Positions 46,448 to 56,548 of a DNA stretch of 64,000 nucleotides are shown here, in pieces. The translations under genes and the position numbers were made by a program. Every line of letters starts with the position of its first letter. Position 1 is the stretch's first letter. The notes under the pieces were generated by a model. The model searched no databases and was not told the DNA's origin. It saw nothing but the letters and a program-made list of their open reading frames with translations. Origin of the DNA: Rhypophila decipiens (lineage: Eukaryota > Ascomycota > Sordariomycetes > Sordariales > Naviculisporaceae); contig MU858078.1 in NCBI GenBank assembly GCA_033297075.1, forward strand, positions 186,001 through 250,000, read 5' to 3'.

Positions 46448-47421
46448 TCAAAAGTTTATACATGTATTAGTCGTAAACTGAGAATCCCTCCGACGGAGCT
46501 TCGACTTGATGTCACCAATCTCTTTCTCATCAACATCCCTCCACGGTCGGCTATACCGATTGTGATATGCCCATCCTTTGTCGTTTACCTTGGTCTCTGT
46601 GCCACGCAATATCAACCGGTATTCGGTTACTGGCGCCTTTGGCACCTTCATGAGCTTGTTTCTGAACAACGAAAACCTCCGAAGCAACCCTTTGGGCCTC
46701 TGCTGCGCTCCGGCTGGTGCGTCGGTAATCTCGCCCCCAGGTACCGGATTCAGCATCACCAGCTTCCAGTCCCGTCTCCTAAACGCATTGCTGCTGCTTT
46801 GGATCCGGTCGTTGATCAGGTCATATATCTCGTCCTGGACCACCCAATCGAGCTTGCGAAGCCGTCGCTCGAGGTCAATGGCATATCCCGTCTCTGGCTG
46901 CTTCCCGTCTGCCGCCGTGTACTCGGCCCTGGAAGCAGCATATACACCTTCCAACTCGTCTTGTGTGAAGTGCGAGTTTGGTACCACTGCGAGAATGCGT
47001 GCTCCGTCGGCTTCTATCCGTCGCCACCAACATATCCCCAGCCACTGGTACCATCCGGCAAGTCTCTTCTCTCTTGCGTGATATGTGATGACCCAGGACT
47101 CGAGCACTGATTTTGTTTGTCCGTCTATAGGAACCTGGCTACGTACGACGTGTCAGAACAGAGCTTGGAAGTATTTAAGAGGACTATTTTTTCTTACAAT
47201 ACTCTGGTCTCGCATGACAGATCCGTGCAATGCGAATTCTGGCAGTTGTTTGTTTGGTTTGTTTCGCTCCTATCTGTGGTGGGACTCGCTGTCCGTCCGT
47301 CTCCCATCATACTGAGTATTTCCTCTTCGAGGTCTGGCAAGAGTCTCGACTTTTCGTTCGCTTCGGGGCTGGACGGGGATGACTCGAACGCCAATGGAGA
47401 CGATGAACGGATGGAAGCCAT
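46448..47421 (-). CDS. hypothetical protein, two exons
   Basis: Exon 1 is 47421-47198 from an ATG (MASIRSSSPLAFESS), a 59-nt intron spans 47197-47139 (GTAAGA...ACGTAG), and exon 2 is 47138-46448; 304 aa. The splice joins two open frames without a stop and gives a continuous, charged, soluble-looking protein with a Ser/Pro-rich head, a Trp-rich block (LAGWYQWLGICWWRR) and a basic tail (SKLRRRDSQ). No signal peptide, membrane segment or domain is recognised. I cannot name a function. The length of both frames and the clean intron support it as real. Confidence 0.55.
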
Positions 47422-48771
47422 AATACCGACGGTGATCAGGTTCTCTCGTGCCCAAGTATTGATATTTGGCTTTTTCTCACTTTCGATGTCAGGGGCATCT
47501 GAGAAAAGCCTAGGTCTTTACAGATGTTCGTCACTGTTATCGGGGACAAAGTCAAGGTTATAAGGGATCTAACACGCCAAGGTTCTATATGCATCACGAT
47601 ACCAACAATAAATTGCCTCTGGTGTTGAAACACGTTGGTTGTCCTGCAAATCCAAATATCATCAACCTTGCCGCCCATGCTTGTTTCCGTTGGCAACTTG
47701 GCCGCTCCCGGATGATCCTCCACAGCGTACAGGCAGTGTGTCTCTCAGCAAGACGCTCGCGGCACAGCAGCACCACCCACGTTCCAAAGACCGAGCTGCG
47801 CAATCTTGTCTTTCTAAACTCGGAACCCAATTGACGAGAAGCAAGCCAGACTCGGGAGGAAAGGGGCGGGCGATTTCACGGCGGATTGCGTCGCCTCGAA
47901 ATATTTTGGGGGCTGTTGTTCCTGATTTTCTCTTCCAGGTAGTCTGGGCAGGCAAGCACTGTCAACCATTCAACGACAACGGCCATGATAAGAGCGGCTC
48001 TCATTCCTGTACGACATTGGAAATCCTTCCGACTGTTTGGGTATGCAAAGCAGGAGCTGGGCGAGCTGCATATGGATAATTACGATATACTGGTACTCGG
48101 AAATAGGAGGTATAAAAAAAGGGGTCGAGTCGAGGAAAGCTGAATCGGCCAACCATCCAATAGGCGGATCCTGTTGCCTGCTTACCTGCGCGCCCAAGGT
48201 CGGGCATCTTCAATATATATTGTTCTGAAAGAAATACGAGATCTTGACCCGACGCGCGGGAACAGAACACGCGTATATTTGCCTAAGCCACCTTTTCTGG
48301 TTGGTACTTCTGTCGTACTAATTTCCGCCCACTTTCCGCGGAGGACGTCGTGAATGGATTATCACAGCCAACAACAACAACAACCTCACGATGCTTGCAC
48401 AAATCGTCCAATTGAGGAAGCTGATACTACTCTACATCGCCCACAGGATTCCATAGCGTCGTGTCACTAAGACTTGGAAGCAACCTCGCCAAGGTTTGTG
48501 TCTACGCCCAAATGAAGATTCCTTGTGCTTCCCTGGCGCCGGCGGATTGCTAGTATAGGCAGGGCAGGCAGCTAGGTTCCATCCTCAAACTTGGTGGTTG
48601 ATAGGGCTTCTATGAAATCAACTATAAAAGTCTGGTCTTGGCCCCATTTGCATCTTCCGAATTGACATTTCCGGTGGCAACTCATTCTGCACTCCAAACC
48701 TCTGACTTGTCTGAACGAGCTTCAAGCCAGTCTTGTCTAATCCAACCACCACCACCACCAATCTCACAAAG
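47422..48771. other. intergenic; ends in the promoter of the secreted-protein gene
   Basis: Several short overlapping open frames, none convincing. The last 300 bp are typical promoter and leader sequence, with a TATA box and an (ACC)n run just before the start codon at 48772. Confidence 0.5.
48622..48630 (+). promoter_or_regulatory. TATA box of the Hce2-like gene
   Basis: CTATAAAAG about 142 bp upstream of the start codon at 48772, followed by a plausible fungal 5' leader with Cys/Thr-codon-like CT and ACC runs. Confidence 0.6.
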
Positions 48772-49326
48772 ATGAAGTTCACCACCCTTGCCCCGGCCTT
48801 GTTCGCCGCCGCAGCGACAATCGCAGCCCCATCTTCCCTCTCGGACCGAGCAGCATCAACCTGCTGGGTCAACGACGTATTCGACACAACAAGCTCATCC
48901 TCCCCCCTGGTATCAGACTGCCAGGCTCTATCCGACGACGACACAATCTTTTCCTCCCTCCCAGGCGGCGTCTGGGTCCCCACCGTCGAAAACAACTACA
49001 CCTTTACCGTCGCCAACGGCACCTGCGGCGTCAAGGGTGTTTTCAACCCTAATGGGGGCAGCCTGGCGGCCAGCGACATGGTTGTTGCGCCTTGGCTGGT
49101 CGGCAATGCGCTGGGCTACGGGATCGAGGTTTTGGCTCGGGATGGACGGGTTGGTTTGAATGGCAGCATGGCTTGTCTGATTCCTGGGTGGAAGACTCAG
49201 ACTGGTTGGGTTAGGTTTGAGGTCTTTAATACGGGCGCCGCCGCCGGAGGGGGGAATGGGACTGCTGGTGGGGTTTTGAGAAGGTATGTGAATTGGAGGG
49301 AGCGGAATGTGAAGGTATCTGCTTAG
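48772..49326 (+). CDS. secreted Hce2 (Ecp2-like) effector candidate
   Basis: Single exon, 184 aa. The ATG at 48772 gives a clear signal peptide (MKFTTLAPALFAAAATIA). After it come four cysteines at 31, 50, 85 and 135, within the order typical of the Hce2 domain: Cys, then a SSPLVSDC block, a Trp-containing stretch (GGVWVP), then NGTCGVKG. Hce2 proteins are homologues of the Cladosporium fulvum effector Ecp2, small apoplastic proteins associated with host cell death or competition with microbes. The C-terminal 35 residues are Gly-rich with a basic tail (RRYVNWRERNVKVSA). Potential N-glycosylation sites (NYT, NGT, NGS) are present. Assignment rests on pattern, not a search. A TATA box sits 142 bp upstream. 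Confidence 0.72.
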   Translation: MKFTTLAPALFAAAATIAAPSSLSDRAASTCWVNDVFDTTSSSSPLVSDCQALSDDDTIFSSLPGGVWVPTVENNYTFTVANGTCGVKGVFNPNGGSLAASDMVVAPWLVGNALGYGIEVLARDGRVGLNGSMACLIPGWKTQTGWVRFEVFNTGAAAGGGNGTAGGVLRRYVNWRERNVKVSA

Positions 49327-50687
49327 GATGGGGTTTAGACTGGGATTTTGTTAGCTGTTGGGTTAGAAAGACGGTTTTAATGGTAAGTGAGGGACGTTTA
49401 GTAAGAGAGAACAGGTCAGAAAGCATGAGACATGAGATTCCCCACCAATTTTCATTTTAAAAGTTACTCTATCCTAGTCTCTAGGGTATTGTATCTAATC
49501 GGAGAATGAAGCAGGTCTTGAGGAAACAGCTAAAAGTCGTCATGGTCTGGTTTTGTTTTGTGGCTATCTTCTTTTGTTCCTCATATACGAGGTATAATAG
49601 ATATCATGAGTAAATCAGCGACTTCCTGTCATAATTACGACAGACTAAGGATCTAATAAGGTCTTATATATCCCAAGTTAGAAACCTAAGCCTGCTTTAA
49701 GGTTTAAAGAGACGTTCGGACTAATCCGTGTCCATCAAGTTGAATCATCGCTTTAAATCCATCCCGCATCATTGTCGTTGAAAGTACTCAGACCAATCTC
49801 ACTATGATTATCACCTTCTCCAAGCTCTCAAGATCATCTGCTTGTTCAACTGGAAGAGATATTCATGATTAGTCATGTAAGAATAGGACAGTCCGGAAGT
49901 GGCCCCCAGTAGTCCGGCTAAACTGATCTCCTTGCAGCTATTCAGTGTACCTACCGCTTTTATTTCCATGAATCACAGTCCGTGGTCCGTCCCGGAAATA
50001 TACAGAGACCGTTTGGACGGGTTTCCCCATACCGACAATCCATGCCACCCAGAGAACTGACACGGGAGGAACTTGACCTCCGAACCACGCGCAATGCCAC
50101 CCGTTAATCATGCCCGGTTCGTCCAAGTTAATTAAAAATTAATTCGTTCCCTTTCCTTGGCGCTCTGGCTTCCATATTACTTTGTGGGGGATGTTCACTG
50201 CCAGTACATGTCAGAGGCTCTGCCGTCGTGGTCATGACCATTGAACACACAAAGCTTATATCACCAATCTCCAGAGGAATCGTGACTTGCAATAATTTTT
50301 CTCAACTCATTGGCTTACCAATGTTGGCCTGCAAGCATTGAGTAATTGGATATTGACCAAACGTATAGCTACTAGGCTTCGTTTGACTCTAGTGTTCAAG
50401 GTGACCGCGAGAGGGAGCTCTTTAACTTTTAAGTGATATGCCATTACTTACGGCAGGCTTATCTCGCAACCTGACTTTACCCGGAGATCCTTCAATATTC
50501 CCGGTGATCGTGTAGATTTTCAGTCTTCCTTTGGCCCGTTTCGTCACATGGGTCAGTTGGTCTTGTGATGGCCAGCAAGAGACCATGGATCCATAGTTGA
50601 TATACCTCGCCATGCCCAGCCTATCCACACCAGAAGAATAGACCAAGAAAACGCACATCCAAAGTCAAGCTTTGCGCCGAACACACG
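49327..50687. other. intergenic, nothing recognised
   Basis: AT-richer than its surroundings, especially 49.4-50.4 kb. No supportable gene, repeat or RNA. Confidence 0.5.
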
Positions 50688-51625
50688 ATGCTCGGCGAAC
50701 AAATCTTCACCCTCCTCCTGGCTGCCGCCGCAGCGCCAACCGCCTTGGCATACCCGGCCGTCGACCCCATCACATTCCTCAAGCGGGCGGCCAACCCTGG
50801 CGTGGTCATCTCGAAATGTACCAACCCGGGAATGCTCGCGCTGGCCTATGACGACGGTCCATACCAGTACACCAGCCAGTTGGTTGACATCCTCGACAAG
50901 GGCGGCGCAAAGGGGACCTTCTTCTGGACCGGCACGCTGTACGGGTGCATCTACAAGGAGGCCAAGGCCGTTGAGAAGGCATACAAAGGCGGTCACCAGG
51001 TTGCCAGCCATACATGGTATGCCCTACCACCAAACAAAGCTTCCCCCTCATCTGTACAGGTCTCGCAAACTAACAGAAGTTAAAAACAGGACCCACAGCA
51101 GAATGGGCAGCATGTCAGCCGCCAACATCAAGACGGAAATGACCAAGCTCGAACAAGCGCTCGTCAACCTCGTCGGCGTAAAGCCAGCGTACATGCGCCC
51201 GCCGTATCTCGACACGGGCGGCCAGTTCTTGTCCCAGATGAAGTCGCTCAACTACAAGGTCATCACCGACGACATCGACTCGGGCGACTGGAATAACCAA
51301 TCCCCGCAGCAGAGCCAGCAGCAGTTCCAGCGCGCCGGGGCGAGCGGGATGGGCCATATCCCGCTTATGCATGAGGTTTATCCCGGTACTGTGAATACGC
51401 TTACGCCCTGGTTGATTAGCTGGGCTAAGCAGAATAATTTGAAGTTGGTTACTGTTGGTGAGTTTTTTGTCAATCTTTCTTTGCTCTTGTTTGTGGGTTT
51501 TGGGTGTAGTTATGGGCATGAGTTCAAGCTAACTGATGATGTTTACAGCCGAGTGTTTGGGCGATACGGAGGGCATGTATCAGGTTGGAAACTGGACCAA
51601 GCAGCAGGGGCCGTATTCTTGCTGA
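50688..51625 (+). CDS. secreted chitin deacetylase / polysaccharide deacetylase (NodB domain, CE4)
   Basis: Three exons, 50688-51016, 51090-51457 and 51549-51625, give 257 aa; the introns are 73 and 91 nt and both restore frame. A signal peptide covers about residues 1-21. All five NodB motifs are visible: LAYDDGP (Asp55/Asp56), SHTWTHS (His108, His112), MRPPY (145-149), DDIDSGDW (170-177) and LMHE (His204). The first splice falls inside the SHTW/THS metal motif. CE4 enzymes remove N-acetyl groups from chitin in the wall or from chitin oligomers, using a metal held by Asp-His-His; in plant- or insect-associated fungi this helps hide chitin from the host. It is convergent with the glycosyltransferase, 363 bp apart. 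Confidence 0.93.
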
Positions 51626-51988
51626 GCCGATGCTGGGAACTGTGAATCAAGATGTACTGTAAATAGTGTCAGTGAAACATGGAAGGAATATATACGTGCA
51701 TGAGGAGCAGGACTGCAGGAGCAAAGTCTTGCAAACACTGCTTGCATATCACACATTTATTGAGTCCGGCGGCGTAGGTGGTGTCGTGATGGTGATTGTA
51801 CGAGACAGGGATAAATGCGCATGTTCAATTACCGGTGTTTGTCTCAACATGGAATCCATTGTACTAAGCCAAAGAAGAAAGCTTGGTTATCCTGAAAGGC
51901 TGTCATATCTGTTTGTATATCATACTGTGATCCTCACTACCAACATGAACTCACAATCGGACCTGTGGGGGACGACGCCATGTCCAGA
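51626..51988. other. intergenic between convergent genes
   Basis: Shared 3' flank of the deacetylase (plus) and glycosyltransferase (minus). No further feature seen. Confidence 0.55.
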
Positions 51989-53713
51989 TCAAGCCCCCTT
52001 ACTCGTCAAGGCAACAACCTCCCGCTCTACAACCTCCAACGGCTTCCCCCGTCCAACTATCTCGGCAACCTCGGCCGCCCGAGCACGATACCTGTCCGGG
52101 TTCGTCCTGACCACCTCTTGGACCGCACCAGCAACTTGCTCCGTCGACGGGCGTCCCGTGTGCAGATTCACTCCCAGACCAGCCCACTCGACTCTAGCAG
52201 CCACCTCAATCTTGTCCTCGGTCAGACCAGCAGCAATCATAGGCACCCCGTTAACCACACAGTGCGTAAAACCACCGTACCCACCATTGAAGATCATGAC
52301 GTCCGCATGCTCAAGGATGGCATCATACGGCAAGAAATCCACCACGCGGATCAAGCCCGCCTTCTCCTGCTCCTCGGGAATCACCACCACCCCGGGGGGC
52401 AGCTGAGCGCCCGACTTGCCGAGCAACACGACAAGCAAAATCTTGGCCTGTCCTTCTCCTTCCTTGCCATCATTCAGCTTTGCCACAGCCGACAAAGTAG
52501 GCGCAAGCAACATGCTATAATCCAGCGCCAAAGTCCCCTGCGAAACGACAACGATCCGTTTCCTCTCAGGCTTCTCGTCCTGCTTCATTCTCGAATTCCC
52601 CAGAATCTCACCTTCCCACCAGTCGGGGAATACAAAATCCGGGCGAACAGGTCGCTTGGGCAAGCTCCCCGCGAACTTGACATGGGCTGGCATATCCGAG
52701 CGGTGATACTCCAGGACAGGATCGCACATTTGCAGCGTCGTCTGATGGGCTGTCATGCTGAGGTTGATCATCCACTCGTCCGGCACGTCTTTGCCTCCAC
52801 AGGCGCGGATATTCTCCCGGAATCCTTGGTATGCTTCGTTAACGACGTACTTGTAGAATAAATCTCTCATGACCGCGTCACGTTCCTTGACGGCGGCACT
52901 GCCGGTCGGGTCTGGCAAAAGACCGAGCGGCATGACGGGTGTATCGACGCTATCGAGCATCACAGGGGTGACATTGATCCCCAGCGTCTTGGGGACAGTG
53001 TCGTAGCCCTCCGGCAAGGCGGCGCCATATTTAAAAGGCAAAAAGCCAAACCACATCGTTTCGTTGATGACCAGAATCTCTCTCTCCTTCCCATACTGAA
53101 CTCTCAGCTGCGCCAACGCAGCCTTGGTCGACTCGAACTGCCCGGCAATCTGGCCTATGAAAAAGGTCTTGAAATCTTGCCTCATCCGGGGGAGACCTTC
53201 TGCAAACTGCTGCCGTTCCATGCCCCATTTTCGGTAAGGGCCCTTGGCGAGGGTGAGACTTTCATGGACGGGGAAGAATTTGGCCCCGCTCGCTTCGATC
53301 AGACGCTGGTGCTGGACTCCTCCGACGAACGTTACGGGGTAGCGCGCGTGGACGAGGTGTTTGGAGATTTCGCATAGGGGGAGGACATGTCCTGGTGCGG
53401 TGGAGGATGTGCAGAGGATTAGGATTGCGGGCAGGGAGTCGGAGGGGGGTGGGAATGTTTGAGGGGGGCCGTGGTAGGGCGTTGTTGAGTGGAAGGGGGG
53501 ACCTCCGGCTCCGGGGGGACCGCCGCCGGGAGGTCCAAAGCCCATGGGAGGTCCTCCGGGGGGTCCTCCTCCTCCTGGGGGCCCGAATCCGTTAGGGGGC
53601 CCTCCTGCTCCTGGAGGTCCAAACCCATTAGGCGGTCCTCCAGGTGGCCCTTGTGCTGCTCCTGGTGGCGGACCACCGTGGTTTACACCGTTGGGAATAG
53701 GGACGGTGGCCAT
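51989..53713 (-). CDS. UDP-glycosyltransferase (GT1/MGT-like) with Gly/Pro-rich N-terminal extension
   Basis: Single exon, 574 aa, ATG at 53713. Residues about 12-90 are low complexity built from GPPNGFGPPG/GPPGG repeats. From about residue 96 a GT-B glycosyltransferase begins: ILILCTSSTAPGHVLPLCEISKHLV is the acceptor-side N-domain start (SSTAPGHVLPL, 103-113). The C-terminal donor site is NGGYGGFTHCVVNGVPMIAA from residue 476, followed by GLTEDKIEVA (496-505), the fungal version of the PSPG region in which HGG is replaced by NGG. Such enzymes move a sugar from UDP-sugar to a small lipophilic acceptor. No signal peptide or membrane anchor is seen. The acceptor is unknown; sterols, polyketides and xenobiotics are all possible. 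Confidence 0.9.
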   Translation of the reverse strand: MATVPIPNGVNHGGPPPGAAQGPPGGPPNGFGPPGAGGPPNGFGPPGGGGPPGGPPMGFGPPGGGPPGAGGPPFHSTTPYHGPPQTFPPPSDSLPAILILCTSSTAPGHVLPLCEISKHLVHARYPVTFVGGVQHQRLIEASGAKFFPVHESLTLAKGPYRKWGMERQQFAEGLPRMRQDFKTFFIGQIAGQFESTKAALAQLRVQYGKEREILVINETMWFGFLPFKYGAALPEGYDTVPKTLGINVTPVMLDSVDTPVMPLGLLPDPTGSAAVKERDAVMRDLFYKYVVNEAYQGFRENIRACGGKDVPDEWMINLSMTAHQTTLQMCDPVLEYHRSDMPAHVKFAGSLPKRPVRPDFVFPDWWEGEILGNSRMKQDEKPERKRIVVVSQGTLALDYSMLLAPTLSAVAKLNDGKEGEGQAKILLVVLLGKSGAQLPPGVVVIPEEQEKAGLIRVVDFLPYDAILEHADVMIFNGGYGGFTHCVVNGVPMIAAGLTEDKIEVAARVEWAGLGVNLHTGRPSTEQVAGAVQEVVRTNPDRYRARAAEVAEIVGRGKPLEVVEREVVALTSKGA

Positions 53714-55274
53714 GTTTGGTTAGACAACGAGATACGAGCTCGTATGGTCCGAAAGGTAGTTGGTTGTCCAAGATAGAAGGCCGTTGTAGATGCAAATATT
53801 TGAATGAAGGTTGATGTCGGTGAGATGTGTTGTTCGTTGTCAGACTCTTCCAGACACGCACCGGCTCGGGGCGCCGAGAAGACGATGGAGAAACCTCGTG
53901 CCTCCTTTTATAGCAAGCGCTATGCGTGTTTCGGTCCAGTGCTGCGTAGTACAGAGTGGCACGGCATCATGGGAAGCACGTTCGGCACCGGGCCACAAGC
54001 GAACGCCGTCCACTGCAGCAGATATTACACAGGCCCGGATGCCCCCACGATGGCAGCCTGAGAGCATACAGTCCACAGTAATGTGCTGATATGCAAAGGA
54101 ACAGGCATATTGGCAAATGGTCGGAGGTCGGAGGTCGGGAGTAGGAGTCTGCGGCTTTCTTTCTATCCATGAGTCGAGCCAGGGCTTGATACGCATATGT
54201 CATAAGCTGATCCGGATGTTGGCTGCTGGGTTCCAAGGGTCTCGATATTAGCCAGGCGACCTTTGGTGAGCTGTGCCTCTGGCTATTGGTCGGACATGGA
54301 TATATGAGACACAAACGTTCAAAGCCATAGATGCTTCTGGAGACCGTAATAAAGCGGGTGGTGATAATCGGTCCCGAGAAAAGGCGAAATGCTGGTACTA
54401 CCATCTACACTTGATGTTAATCGGAGATAGAACCTCGGTTGAGAAGACGAATTCATGGCCTTTTCCCAGGAAAGGGGAAGTCCGACGAGGTAGCAGCAGC
54501 CAAGAAGATTGAACCCTGTTGGACAAAATATATATATACAGCGTAGTTGCATGAAAGGTGTTGGAGTGGTATCCATGAAATCTCCACTTAGATATATAGA
54601 AAATCATGTCCGGAGCTCCGACTTCACAAATGGACTCACCTTGGCTTGGACTTGCCGACCTCTCTGGGACGGGCTTTAGCGGACCGATCTCGTGCCAGTT
54701 CACTCGACGGACCTCTGCTGAGCGGCGCTCGCGTTTTGCCGCTTTAGCCAGATTGTTCCCAAGCAATCGGCGAACGGCCAACAAACCGGGTAATGCTTCC
54801 TCTCGAGCCTTGAATTCGAATTCTGGAAGCACTCAGTACCAGGCGCTGTGAAATTTGTTCTGTTGTTGATTCACGTGATAGCACTACTCGTAAAACAGAC
54901 CAAGACGGGGTTTGCTGGAAGTCAAAGGCTAGACGGAAGGGACATTGCGGGTCAAAAGCTGGTGAAAGAGACCCTTTGCTCACTGTTTGTCAATCATAGA
55001 TACATGACATCGCCTAGATTCTGGCGCTTGTTGAAAGCCACCGACATCTATACTGCCAATCCCGCCCGCTCATCACTACCCTCTGTTGAAGGAAATACGG
55101 TATACGCCCTGAACTATACGGTCTACGGCACTGGAATACAGGCCATCCATGTATATATATCAAGAGCCCTCCCCCAGGGAGTCTCTCTCCCTCTCACTCT
55201 CTTCTTAATCTTCAATACAATCTTTCCACCTACTCATCTTACCTCGTAACACCCTCGCCATCGAAGCAATCCCT
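53714..55274. other. intergenic; GT promoter side and an orphan promoter-like segment
   Basis: No gene supported. It includes a short GGTCGGA tandem near 54119-54140, a TATATATATA run near 54530, and at 55151-55260 a promoter-like segment on the plus strand (separate entry). Confidence 0.5.
55151..55260 (+). promoter_or_regulatory. promoter-like segment without a following gene
   Basis: TATATATA (55152-55159) is followed 15-60 bp later by a long pyrimidine tract (55170-55212) and CAATACAATC, the layout of a strong fungal promoter and leader on the plus strand. Where a start codon would be expected the sequence runs into the 3' end of the minus-strand methyltransferase. It may drive an antisense RNA, or be a leftover from a lost gene. 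Confidence 0.4.
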
Positions 55275-55970
55275 TCAAGCAGTCGGCTTCTTGGCATAAA
55301 CAAACAAATGCGGCTCCTCCCAAATATCTCCCTCGCCACAAATCCCGGCCTCAACGGCCCCCTTGGGCAGATATTGGCTCCTCATTTCCTCGACAATCTC
55401 AAACCCGGCATCCTTCACTGCAGCAAGTGCGTCCTCAGGTCCCAAGCTTGAGACAACAGTCGGCCTGCCCATCCACGACAAGTTCAGATTATCAGCGTCA
55501 AGCGGCACAGTCGACCAGACCAAAAACCCGCCCGGCTTGAGAAACCCAAAGACCCTCTTCAACGTCGCCCGAATCTCGTCCTGCGAGACACCAGCAATAA
55601 GACTAAAGTACGCAGTCACGGCATCGAATGACTCAGAAGGCGGGTTGAAATCCCGGATATCAAGCTTCTCGAATTTAGCTTTGGTCACGCGTTCACGAGC
55701 GGCGTCAATCATGGCGCCCGAAATGTCGATGCCGAGAACGTCGTGGCCTTTTTCGGCGAGGAGGTAGCAGACTGGTTTGCCCGTGCCACAGCCGATGTCG
55801 ACGATTTTGGCACCGGATGAGGGAAGTTGATCGAGCAGCCAGCGTATGGATTTATGCTGCGTGTCGAGATTTTCAAAGGCTGTTTCGTAGGCTGGGCCGA
55901 CCGCGTCAAAGAGTTGCTCTGCTGAGAGGGGTGTTGGCGCGGGAGCCTCTGCTGTTTCGGTTGCAGTCAT
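55275..55970 (-). CDS. class I SAM-dependent methyltransferase
   Basis: Single exon, 231 aa, ATG at 55970. The Rossmann-like methyltransferase fold is plain: motif I VDIGCGTGKP (57-66), acidic residue after strand 2 in LGIDIS (Asp82), LDIRDF (103-108), and the post-motif strand FLKPGGFLVW. Length and layout match small stand-alone methyltransferases of the UbiE/Methyltransf_25 type that act on small molecules; the substrate is unknown. No signal peptide. It lies tail-on to the promoter-like segment at 55.15 kb and head-toward the SET gene on the same strand (about 580 bp away). Confidence 0.9.
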   Translation of the reverse strand: MTATETAEAPAPTPLSAEQLFDAVGPAYETAFENLDTQHKSIRWLLDQLPSSGAKIVDIGCGTGKPVCYLLAEKGHDVLGIDISGAMIDAARERVTKAKFEKLDIRDFNPPSESFDAVTAYFSLIAGVSQDEIRATLKRVFGFLKPGGFLVWSTVPLDADNLNLSWMGRPTVVSSLGPEDALAAVKDAGFEIVEEMRSQYLPKGAVEAGICGEGDIWEEPHLFVYAKKPTA

Positions 55971-56548
55971 TTTGCCGGTTGAGAGTGATGGAGATTGGTT
56001 TACGAGGAGATTGAGCGGCTAAGTTGTTGGGACCGATGACAGACTGATCTCGCGGGATAACGACTTGTTCAATGGTTGAAAGGTATGCTGAAAAGGTAGA
56101 TGATAAGGTGAGCTGGTAATACCGATCTTGAACGCGGGGTCGCGGCCGGGATTGACGACTGACCATGTAGCTACCGGGCTTATCGACCACTGATCCTGTC
56201 TCTGGAATCGCCGAACAAACCGAGCAGATGGAGCGTGAACAAGTTCCACGAAGAATCAGTTGCAATGTGATGTAGTGGTGTGATATATGCACATATATAC
56301 ACACCAGACGTGAACCAACAACAGAAAAAGGAACGAAAACATCATGAGAGGGACCTGATGTGATGAGACATGTTACGGATGGGTGGGTTGAAACGAGCTC
56401 TCCCATTTGCCCAGTGTCCTGCATGGTTGCAGCGTGGCTTGACACCATCGCCAACCTGCAGAAAATGCTCAACGAGAATCCGAGATTTTCGCTTTTGCCA
56501 CCTCCAAGACCATCACCCCTGACTCCTGCGACATAAAATGAGGTGAGA
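55971..56548. other. intergenic between two minus-strand genes
   Basis: Promoter of the methyltransferase and 3' flank of the SET gene. A 278-codon minus frame (55906-56742) crosses it, but it overlaps both genes in other frames and looks like a shadow. Confidence 0.55.
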
